Source of the DNA: Hyphomicrobiales bacterium
GTDB taxonomy: Bacteria; Pseudomonadota; Alphaproteobacteria; Rhizobiales; Aestuariivirgaceae
Reading direction: 5' to 3'
Length of the DNA: 6,519 nucleotides
Assembly (NCBI GenBank): GCA_003151375.1
Contig: PLXI01000292.1
Span: forward strand, 148-6,666
The position numbers and the translations under genes are program-made. Numbering within the stretch: position 1 is the stretch's first letter; every line of letters starts with the position of its first letter. Positions 1 through 5,461 of this stretch are shown one piece after another. The notes below the pieces were generated by a model. The model had not been told where the DNA came from, searched no databases, and was given only the letters and a program-made list of their open reading frames with translations.

Positions 1-798
1 AGGGTTAACGAGGAATGCAAAGATATTGCCGATCAGAAAAGCCACTTCCGGCGTGGAATAATAGTTGCCGATATGAATGTTGGGCGATGAGAGCGTGCCG
101 ATAATGGTGCCATAAATCAAACGTGGAATTTTTCCTTGCGCCGCTGTCAGTGGTTCTGTGAGCATGGCAAAACCTGCAAACAGAAGTGGGGAATAGATCA
201 GCGTTTCCTTCAACGCCTCACCATACATCGCAACTTCTGTGGTGAGCAACGTTGCCACCACATTGGCCAGAATATAGATGCCCACCATGTCAAAGCGTTG
301 CAGTTTGCGGGTCACCAGTAAACCACCAACAAGCACAAGGGGCAGAAGTGGTAAGTTGCCGCCAACCCACCAAGTCGCGGGGTGATCTAGCAAAAGAGCC
401 GAGGCCACCACGCCAATCGCCACCGGATTGAAAATGTGTTTGCGGCCAATCACCAACAGAAATTTGGAAGCGATGGCCACTATTGAAGCGAGCATTAACC
501 CGGCAACGCCAAGAAAATCTGTGGCAACAACAGGTGGCATAATCAGCGCCAGAATGAGCGACGTGATATAAATGGATTCGGTATTCACTGGCACGTTCAA
601 ATAGGCCGCAAACAAGCGGTTAACGAACCAGCAAGTGGCTGTAATGAGCACAAGCGAAAAGCACAGCGCGGTTGGATCGGGCGCAACCAATTTAAAAAGC
701 CCAAAACCAAAGGCAACAATCGCAAGCGCGGCCGTATAATAAAGCGTCAGCCGGTACATGGTGATGAAATTGAGGGCGCGATCAAGAATGGCATTCAT
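1..798 (-). CDS. RnfD/NqrB-type multispanning membrane electron-transfer protein (3' end outside window)
   Basis: An open frame of 266 codons without a stop runs off the window at base 1, so the C-terminus is missing. The visible protein is highly hydrophobic, with about seven to nine candidate membrane segments (for example residues 24-40, 47-60, 75-110, 122-138, 146-162, 171-186). It contains RKHIFNPVAIG (residues 119-129) and MLTEPLTA (residues 212-219), which I recognise from the NQR2/RnfD/RnfE membrane family. Family knowledge: these proteins carry electrons through the inner membrane using flavin. Relatives encoded beside ApbE and FMN-binding genes often continue into a cytoplasmic FAD/NAD(P)H reductase domain; the visible part ending in GNIFAFLVNP would fit such a fusion, but that domain lies outside the window. 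No SGAT flavinylation motif is present in the visible part. The start ATG overlaps the apbE stop (ATGA), implying translational coupling. The family call is fairly sure; the exact substrate is unknown. Confidence 0.8.
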   Translation of the reverse strand, partial: MNAILDRALNFITMYRLTLYYTAALAIVAFGFGLFKLVAPDPTALCFSLVLITATCWFVNRLFAAYLNVPVNTESIYITSLILALIMPPVVATDFLGVAGLMLASIVAIASKFLLVIGRKHIFNPVAIGVVASALLLDHPATWWVGGNLPLLPLVLVGGLLVTRKLQRFDMVGIYILANVVATLLTTEVAMYGEALKETLIYSPLLFAGFAMLTEPLTAAQGKIPRLIYGTIIGTLSSPNIHIGNYYSTPEVAFLIGNIFAFLVNP

Positions 799-1541
799 GG
801 TGTGACATAAGCTCCAAAGCCACGGGTGAGAGTTGCCATACCTTGCGTATCAACGAGGTATCCTTCCAATCCGGGGGTCTTTTCAATGAAATGAATTCCA
901 GCCCGTCCCATGGCAAAGGCGGCTGTGGCAAAACGATCTGCCTCCAGAACATTTGCGCCAATGACGGTGAGGCTAACGATATCTTCAATTGGATTGTTCA
1001 TGTGATGTGGATTGTAAATGTGTTGGCCGCGCGCTGAAGTGCCTGAGGTGGCGATGCCCTTTCCGCGCGGCGCCAAGGCCTTGATGATCTGGCTCTCGTC
1101 AAATGGATTGCGAATGCCGAACTTCCACTCTTGATCATCTGCGGGCCTGCCACCGCTTTGAATATCGCCGCCCGCTTCAACGAAATAATTCTCAACGCCA
1201 TGCTCTTCGATCAGCCGCGCCGCGTTGCGAATGGCCCAACCTTTGACAATGCCGGAAGGATCGAGCGTTCCATCGGCGCGGCGAATATCAAAATAGCCAT
1301 TGGTCTCATGTTTGGTTTGTTCAGCAAGGGTCAAAACCTCTTGCATCTCAGCACTCAGCTGTACAGTCGTAATCAGCCCTTGGTTAAAAGCAGTGATTTC
1401 GCTCTCTGGCTTATAGGTGCTGAAGCGTTGATCGACGCCCCTGAAATAAGCGAAGACCTCGTCCATAATTCTGCCTGCCATAGAATCAACGATCTCAACG
1501 GTGATAGGCATGCCCATTATGATTTTGGTTTCTTGGGTCAT
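795..1541 (-). CDS. apbE: FAD:protein FMN transferase (ApbE family), short form without signal peptide
   Basis: ApbE enzymes use FAD and a divalent metal to attach FMN through a phosphoester bond to a Thr in a target flavoprotein. The 248-residue protein shows the family order: MGMPITVEI near the N-terminus (9-17), FSTYKPESEITAFNQG (40-55), DPSGIVKGWA (94-103), the VEAGGDI flavin-site segment (121-127), TSGTSARGQHIYNP (165-178) and EADRFATAAFAMG (200-212), with D202 and T206 as likely metal ligands. It is shorter than the usual 300-350 residues because the N-terminal lipoprotein or signal region is absent. An in-frame TGA (1550-1548) lies three codons upstream of the ATG, so no longer N-terminus can be read. 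It starts 18 bp after the FMN-binding gene and overlaps the next gene by ATGA. The probable clients are the neighbouring FMN-binding protein and possibly the membrane partner. Confidence 0.92.
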   Translation of the reverse strand: MTQETKIIMGMPITVEIVDSMAGRIMDEVFAYFRGVDQRFSTYKPESEITAFNQGLITTVQLSAEMQEVLTLAEQTKHETNGYFDIRRADGTLDPSGIVKGWAIRNAARLIEEHGVENYFVEAGGDIQSGGRPADDQEWKFGIRNPFDESQIIKALAPRGKGIATSGTSARGQHIYNPHHMNNPIEDIVSLTVIGANVLEADRFATAAFAMGRAGIHFIEKTPGLEGYLVDTQGMATLTRGFGAYVTP

Positions 1542-1559
1542 TGCAGTTCAGTGTTTCAA

Positions 1560-1991
1560 TCAACCGCCAGCTTGGCGCAGTGCAGCTGCAACAGATTGCA
1601 AATAGGCACGGCTCGTCAGCGTGGCGCCAGACACAGCATTAATACGAGTGCTCTGGGCTGCGATCGCTTCCTGCTGAAGAATAGGCAACGCATCATCATT
1701 GATGGCGCGACTGGTGCTGCGATGATCTGGATATTGCAAAGCTTCAACTGCAACGATGCGGCCGCCTTTAACCGTCACCTGAACCTGCATAGGACCATAA
1801 TAAGCATCCGTAATAGGGCCAACATAGACACCATCCGTGTACTGAATATTTTTGACCAAGAGTGGCACAGGCAGAACGGATTCACTTTGGGTCAAGCGCG
1901 GAGGGACCGCTTGTGCCAAAGTAATGGTGCTTAATCCAAAAACTGCGGTGGAGAATAGAAGGGCGGCAATCGACTTAGAATAGATGTGCAT
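1560..1991 (-). CDS. Exported FMN-binding-domain protein with SGAT flavinylation motif
   Basis: This is a 143-residue protein with a Sec-type signal peptide (MHIYSKS, then a hydrophobic stretch to about residue 25, probable cleavage AQA|VPP at 28/29), followed by one FMN_bind domain. The domain runs from about residue 52 (DGVYVGPITDAYYGPMQVQV) to the end and contains NAVSGATLTS (119-127), the signature around the Thr that receives FMN in NqrC and RnfG; T124 is the expected attachment site. The protein should be a periplasmic one-electron carrier paired with the RnfD-type membrane protein. The frame can be opened from an upstream codon at 2054, but the ATG at 1991 places the signal peptide at the N-terminus and has a GTGAG sequence upstream, so I prefer it. 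It is the first gene of the operon. There is no twin-arginine motif and no lipobox Cys. Confidence 0.88.
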   Translation of the reverse strand: MHIYSKSIAALLFSTAVFGLSTITLAQAVPPRLTQSESVLPVPLLVKNIQYTDGVYVGPITDAYYGPMQVQVTVKGGRIVAVEALQYPDHRSTSRAINDDALPILQQEAIAAQSTRINAVSGATLTSRAYLQSVAAALRQAGG

Positions 1992-2131
1992 AATTTTCTC
2001 ACTTTGAATAAGGAACTTGATTGCACCCAATCTAACCAGCCGACCTGACAGCAACCTGAACGGCCTCGAAAATTTCTTTCAGGCTGGCGTAAGCTCATTG
2101 GCCTATATAGAAACGGGGGTTAAGAGGTTTC
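1992..2131. promoter_or_regulatory. Divergent promoter region between the flavin operon and the two-component genes
   Basis: This 140-bp space must hold the promoters for the minus-strand flavin operon and the plus-strand regulator-kinase pair. For the plus strand, TATATA at 2104-2109 is a possible -10 box, without a good -35 at standard spacing. AAGAGG at 2122-2127 is the ribosome-binding site four bases before the regulator ATG. No convincing -35/-10 pair is seen for the minus strand. The region also holds spaced CCTGA repeats (annotated separately) and a perfect inverted repeat GATTG-CACC-CAATC at 2019-2032. Confidence 0.6.
2043..2083. promoter_or_regulatory. Candidate response-regulator operator (ACCTGA repeats)
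   Basis: ACCTGA occurs at 2043-2048 and again at 2054-2059, exactly 11 bp apart. A third, inverted copy (TTCAGG) lies at 2078-2083. Direct repeats in 11-bp phase in front of an OmpR-family regulator are the expected shape of a binding site for a dimer of that family. A site here could control both divergent transcripts. The sequence pattern is certain; the binding is inference. Confidence 0.4.
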
Positions 2132-2788
2132 ATGCGCGTTTTGCTGATTGAGGATGACCGTGTTTTGGGTGGTGCCGTGCGAGAGCATGTCGCCTCGCTC
2201 GGCTATGGCATAGACCTGATGACACGCCTTGATGACGCAAATGAGGCATTGGCCACCACGGCCTATGAACTGATTTTATTAGATCTCAATTTGCCCGACG
2301 GGAATGGGTTAACTTTTTTGCGTGGCCTTCGCAGCCGTGGCAACACTGTGCCTGTTATTATTCTCACCGCCCAGGATCAGATTGCCTCACGCATTGAAGG
2401 CCTCAACAGTGGCGCTGATGATTATCTGGTGAAACCTTTTGATCTCAGCGAATTAACCGCCCGCGCCGCCGCCGTGGCCAGACGCTATGGCGGCAATGCC
2501 AACCCGCTTTTACGTTTGGGGAAAGTTGAACTCGATCTGGCCCGCCGCATCGTTTGTGTGAAGGGCAAGCCGGTTGATTTAACTGCGCGTGAATGGGCAG
2601 TGTTGGAACGCTTGGCGCGCCACCCCAATATGATGATCGCCAAATCCGCGATTGAAGATTCACTCTATGAATTTGGTGCAGAAATAGACAGCAACGCTGT
2701 GGAAGTTTATGTCAGCCGTTTGCGCAAAAAGTTGGGATCTGATGTGATTAAAACGGTGCGCGGCGCTGGCTATCGGGTGAGCAGTTGA
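2132..2788 (+). CDS. OmpR/PhoB-family response regulator
   Basis: A 218-residue two-component response regulator that activates or represses transcription when phosphorylated. The receiver domain (about 1-115) has the acidic pair D8/D9, the phospho-acceptor D51 in LLDLNLPDGNG, T79 and K101 in the LVKPFDLSEL segment. The C-terminal winged-helix DNA-binding domain (about 125-218) ends with the typical SNAVEVYVSRLRKKLG and IKTVRGAGYRV segments. It resembles the QseB/PmrA/TctD branch. It starts 140 bp from the divergent flavin operon, and its stop lies 2 bp before the kinase ATG, so the two proteins are almost certainly a cognate pair. The divergent layout suggests, but does not prove, control of the flavin operon. 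All key residues are intact. Confidence 0.95.
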   Translation: MRVLLIEDDRVLGGAVREHVASLGYGIDLMTRLDDANEALATTAYELILLDLNLPDGNGLTFLRGLRSRGNTVPVIILTAQDQIASRIEGLNSGADDYLVKPFDLSELTARAAAVARRYGGNANPLLRLGKVELDLARRIVCVKGKPVDLTAREWAVLERLARHPNMMIAKSAIEDSLYEFGAEIDSNAVEVYVSRLRKKLGSDVIKTVRGAGYRVSS

Positions 2789-2790
2789 AC

Positions 2791-4143
2791 ATGTTTCGCA
2801 ATCGCCAGTTTCTGCAGTCAATCACCGCGCGGCTCATCATTATTCTCACGCTGGGCACAACATTAATCTGGTGTGGCGCTACCGCTTACGCCGCTTATGT
2901 TTCCAATCATGAACTCAATGAAGCCTTTGACCGATCATTGGAGCAGGCGGGCAGGCGGCTTTTGCCACTGGCCGCAGATGCTATATTGGGCCATGAAGAA
3001 GACGATGCCCGCGCCGTTGAGCGCGCCACCGACAACCCAAATGAATATCTGAGCTATCAACTGCGCGATGCCAAAGGCCGCATTGTGTTTCGCAGCCACG
3101 ATGCGCCGTCCGTGCCTTATGACTTAGCGCCGGCTTCGGGCCTCAGCACGGTGGGCGGCTATCGCCTTTTCACCTACACTGACAATGCAACGGGCTTAAC
3201 CATCACCATAGCCGAAACCACGCGTGAACGTTGGCACGCCATGAGCAACAGCGCCAAAGCCATGCTGTGGCCTTTGGTGGGGCTTATCCCACTCAACATT
3301 CTTATCATATGGCTGACGGTGCGCGGCACGCTGCGGCCCGTGCAAAATCTTAGCAGTGCCATTGCGCAGCGAGGGGGGAAAAACCTTGCGCCGCTCGATA
3401 TTTCTGGCCAGCCCAATGAGCTGCGCCCCATCGCCCAAGCAGTTGCACGGTTGGTTGAGCGTTTACGATTAGCACTCGATGCTGAGCGGCATTTTGCAGC
3501 CAATAGTGCCCATGAATTGCGCACGCCAATTGCGGGCGCTTTGGCCCAAACCCAGCGCATGATTGCCGAACTCAAAAGTCCATCAGACCAAAATCGTGCC
3601 CGTGATTTAGAAGTCACCTTGAAACGGCTATCGTCACTGGCTGAAAAGCTGATGCAGATTTCGCGCGTCGATGCTGGCGTTGGGCCGAGCCCACAAGATG
3701 TTGATCTCATGCCAGCGCTTGATCTGGTGATGGCTGATTTTACCCATCAGTTGGGTAATCCTAATCGACTAAAATATGTGAAGGCTAAAGACGCAACGCT
3801 CATCGCCCGAATGGATATGGATGCCTTTGCTATAGCGATGCGCAATCTTCTCGATAACGCTGCCAAGCACGGACCTGTTGGTGGCGTGGTTGAGCTGTGG
3901 CTCGAGCCAGGAAATGTGATCCGCGTCATCAATGATGGCCCAGTGGTGGCACCTGAAATGCTGGCGAAATTGAAACAGCGTTTCGCGCGTGGCCAAAGCC
4001 GAACCGAAGGAGCAGGCCTCGGCCTTGCGATCGTTGATACGATCATGAACCAAGCCATGGGCAAGTTAGAACTCATCTCACCAGCAACTGGCAAAGACAG
4101 CGGTTTTGAAGCGCGGCTGAGTTTGAATAAGCGCAAGGTTTAA
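2791..4143 (+). CDS. QseC/TctE-like sensor histidine kinase
   Basis: A 450-residue inner-membrane kinase that phosphorylates the upstream regulator. Order of parts (numbered from the ATG at 2791): TM1 about 13-37; a periplasmic sensor of about 110 residues containing YQLRDAKGRIVFRSHDAP (89-106), resembling the 2CSK_N sensor of QseC/TctE; TM2 about 158-177; HAMP linker; H-box NSAHELRTPIAG with H241; N-box RNLLDNAAKHGP with N356; and G-box GAGLGLAIV at 407-415. The G1 box reads INDGPVV instead of the common DNGPGI, a variant I recall from other kinases of this type. A TTG start at 2785 would overlap the regulator stop (TTGA), but GGGTGAG at 2775-2781 is nine bases from the ATG and only three from the TTG, so ATG is preferred. 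The signal sensed is unknown; the flavin neighbours suggest a redox or envelope cue. Confidence 0.93.
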   Translation: MFRNRQFLQSITARLIIILTLGTTLIWCGATAYAAYVSNHELNEAFDRSLEQAGRRLLPLAADAILGHEEDDARAVERATDNPNEYLSYQLRDAKGRIVFRSHDAPSVPYDLAPASGLSTVGGYRLFTYTDNATGLTITIAETTRERWHAMSNSAKAMLWPLVGLIPLNILIIWLTVRGTLRPVQNLSSAIAQRGGKNLAPLDISGQPNELRPIAQAVARLVERLRLALDAERHFAANSAHELRTPIAGALAQTQRMIAELKSPSDQNRARDLEVTLKRLSSLAEKLMQISRVDAGVGPSPQDVDLMPALDLVMADFTHQLGNPNRLKYVKAKDATLIARMDMDAFAIAMRNLLDNAAKHGPVGGVVELWLEPGNVIRVINDGPVVAPEMLAKLKQRFARGQSRTEGAGLGLAIVDTIMNQAMGKLELISPATGKDSGFEARLSLNKRKV

Positions 4144-4152
4144 AAACGAAAA

Positions 4153-4174
4153 GGCCAGCGCTTGCACGCTGGCC
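4153..4174 (-). terminator. Intrinsic terminator, copy of the gap terminator
   Basis: A perfect 8-bp stem GGCCAGCG/CGCTGGCC with a six-base loop. Read on the minus strand it is followed by TTTTCGTTTTT, the usual U-rich tail, so it would stop transcripts coming from the secreted-protein genes. It lies only nine bases after the kinase stop codon and may also end that plus-strand transcript, although the plus-strand tail (CTCATTATTCT) is weaker. Confidence 0.8.
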
Positions 4175-4204
4175 CTCATTATTCTCCCATAGGTAGGAGT
4201 CTTA

Positions 4205-4273
4205 TTAAATCAAACTCGCAAAATGCACAGCCGTATCGCTCATGCGGTTTGAGAAGCCCCATTCATTGTTGTC
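4205..4273 (-). pseudogene. Displaced 3'-terminal fragment of gap (GAPDH C-terminus)
   Basis: On the minus strand this reads DNNEWGFSNR followed by MSDTAVHFASLI and a TAA stop, matching the last residues of the intact GAPDH of this window (YDNEWGFSNR onward) with the frame and stop preserved. From NEWG to the stop all base differences are silent: the Gly codon GGC for GGT, Ala GCG for GCT, Ser AGT for AGC, Leu TTG for CTG, Ile ATT for ATC. Upstream of DNNEW the sequence no longer resembles gap (VLSIQP instead of SILSWY), and there is no start or catalytic part, so it cannot make an enzyme. It is either a leftover of a second gap gene or the displaced end of gap after an insertion. Confidence 0.85.
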
Positions 4274-4290
4274 AGGCTGGATACTCAAAA

Positions 4291-4815
4291 CTATTCGTAA
4301 ATGTATTGGTATTTTATTTTTTTGATTTGCCCGAAGTTATCTATATCGATTTGGCAAAAGGCTCCATATGCGAAAAGATAGGCGTCCCAAGTAACAGGAA
4401 TTGGCGAGGTCTTAGGGACAAAGTAAATACCCATACGAATTGATCCCTCTTTCTCAGAATTTGGATATTCGATATTTGGGCTAAACATTTGGACATAAGT
4501 AAATCCTTGGCCAGAAAGCCACTGAAAAAACTTTGTTGGTCCACCCAATTTCAAGTACGTTGTCTTTAATAGTTCGGTTGCTTCATCGACATTTCGAGCA
4601 GATTTCTAGACCTCATCGAAGTTTGTGGATTTGTTTGTCTGGTTTTCAACCCTAATAAATTTCGTGATCTTACAATCCCAAGGCCCCTGATCTTGAGTGC
4701 GCGGCGTGCACGAGCCTGTTATGCGCGGGTCAGCTTCTTGCGCGTTTGCGCCTGGCATTGAGGTAAACGCCCAAAGCAGGGCTGTAAGTGCCGCCACTCC
4801 ATTCGTTATCGTCAT
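4291..4815 (-). pseudogene. Small secreted protein, paralogue of upstream gene, interrupted by an amber codon
   Basis: A frame of 174 codons that is uninterrupted apart from one TAG at codon 70 (4608-4606). The first 69 residues hold a signal peptide (MTITNGVAALTALLWAFT, probable cleavage after GANA, residue 25) and the start of the mature protein, RITGSCTPRTQDQGPWDCK, nearly identical to the neighbouring gene. After the TAG the same frame continues with KSARNVDEATELLKTTYLKL, a GGPTKFFQWL segment, YVQMFSP and IDIDNFGQIKKIKY, all aligned to the paralogue. The paralogue has Trp (TGG) at the stop position, so one base change explains the break. GGGGGA at 4823-4828 is a good ribosome-binding site seven bases from the ATG. 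It lies 17 bp after the paralogue's stop, so the two form one operon. Without readthrough the product would be about 44 mature residues. Function unknown; a sequencing error at the TAG is possible. Confidence 0.75.
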
Positions 4816-4832
4816 TTCGCGTTCCCCCAGAA

Positions 4833-5390
4833 CTAGAATATGCTGTTCGATATATATTGAATATTTTTGATTTGTCCGAATTTATCGATGTCGATTTCGA
4901 AGTCACCGCCCGTGGTGAGGAAGTAAGTTAACCAGAAAATTGGAAATGGAGGATTTTCGCGGCTGTAAGAAATGCCGAAGTGAACAGTTACGCCCCTATT
5001 AAACATGGTTGGCGCATTGGAGGAGTCGGCTTGCGGACTAAACATTTGAACATAGTCAAAACCTTGACAACCCAGCCATTGTGAAAACTTTACCGGCCCT
5101 CCCAAGTTCAAGTACATCGATTTCAATAAGATTGCTGCTTCATCTGAGTTGCGAACCAATCTCCAAACTTCATCATAAGCGTTCGATTTTATACCCAAGC
5201 AATCGTTTCTGATCAGCTTATTTATCTTACAATCCCAAGGTCCTTGATCTTGGGTGCGAGGCGTGCACGAGCCCGTTATCCGAGAGTCGGCATCTTGAGC
5301 GTTGGCACTAGGCATCCAAGTAAACGCACAAAGCACGGATGTAAGTGCCAGCACCCAATTCCCAAACTTGTTCTGAAATATCGCGCTCAT
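4833..5390 (-). CDS. Small secreted protein of unknown family, four cysteines, intact paralogue
   Basis: I do not recognise this family. The 185-residue protein begins with a signal peptide (hydrophobic WVLALTSVLCAFTW about 12-25, probable cleavage SANA|QDAD after residue 31), leaving about 154 mature residues for the periplasm or exterior. The mature part has four Cys (C42, C54, C64, C108), a central DEVWRLVRNSDEAAILLKS helix-like segment (73-91), LGGPVKFSQWLGCQGF (96-111), YVQMFSP and a C-terminal strand-like FEIDIDKFGQIKNIQYI. The frame can be opened further upstream from a TTG at 5420, but GGGGAG at 5403-5398 sits seven bases from the ATG at 5390 and only one base from the ATG at 5396, so 5390 is chosen. 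It is a tandem duplicate of the downstream broken gene and is shielded from gap by a terminator. It is AT-richer than its neighbours. Real gene: likely; role: unknown. Confidence 0.82.
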   Translation of the reverse strand: MSAIFQNKFGNWVLALTSVLCAFTWMPSANAQDADSRITGSCTPRTQDQGPWDCKINKLIRNDCLGIKSNAYDEVWRLVRNSDEAAILLKSMYLNLGGPVKFSQWLGCQGFDYVQMFSPQADSSNAPTMFNRGVTVHFGISYSRENPPFPIFWLTYFLTTGGDFEIDIDKFGQIKNIQYISNSIF

Positions 5391-5461
5391 GCCCATGCTC
5401 CCCAATCGCACAGCAGACAATCGGAGTCGTGGTGCCGCGTCAAGGGTGGCGAAACGTAAAA
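5391..5461 (-). promoter_or_regulatory. Presumed promoter region of the secreted-protein pair
   Basis: This 71-bp space separates the gap terminator from the secreted-protein genes, so it should contain their promoter. TTGACG on the minus strand (5443-5438) is a good -35 candidate; at 17 bp spacing the -10 would be TTGTCT (5420-5415), which is poor. GGGGAG at 5403-5398 is the ribosome-binding site that decides the start at 5390. Confidence 0.35.

Larger units (their letters stand above)
4149..4273 (-). repeat. Direct repeat copy 1: terminator plus gap 3' end
   Basis: This segment repeats, in the same orientation, the downstream part of gap at 5458-5592. It shares the AAAAGGCCAGCG...CGCTGGCCCTC terminator and the last 23 or so codons of gap. 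Bases 4218-4255 are identical to 5537-5574, and only one mismatch occurs in 4218-4269. The stretch between stop codon and terminator is not conserved (30 bp here, 40 bp in copy 2). Identity to gap stops sharply near 4270. The two copies flank the secreted-protein gene pair. Confidence 0.85.

Noticed and set aside
1131..1934. A 267-codon open frame on the plus strand
   Set aside because: It lies antisense across apbE and the FMN-binding gene, both of which show clear family motifs. The translation has no recognisable domain. It is an overlap shadow.
1560..2054. Longer FMN-binding protein starting at 2054
   Set aside because: It would put 21 extra residues before the signal peptide and cover the regulatory repeats; the ATG at 1991 fits better.
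2785..2790. TTG start of the kinase overlapping the regulator stop
   Set aside because: The ribosome-binding site is only three bases away from the TTG but nine from the ATG at 2791; ATG is favoured, though the TTG cannot be fully excluded.
3174..3710. Open frame on the minus strand inside the kinase gene
   Set aside because: It is antisense to the well-supported histidine kinase, with low-complexity Ser/Ala/Arg content and no motif.
4291..4815. Treating the two halves (4291-4554 and 4606-4815) as separate genes
   Set aside because: They are in the same frame, and together they align end to end with the intact paralogue; only one TAG separates them.
4833..5420. Longer secreted protein starting at the TTG at 5420
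   Set aside because: GGGGAG is correctly spaced only for the ATG at 5390, and the extension is not needed for the signal peptide.
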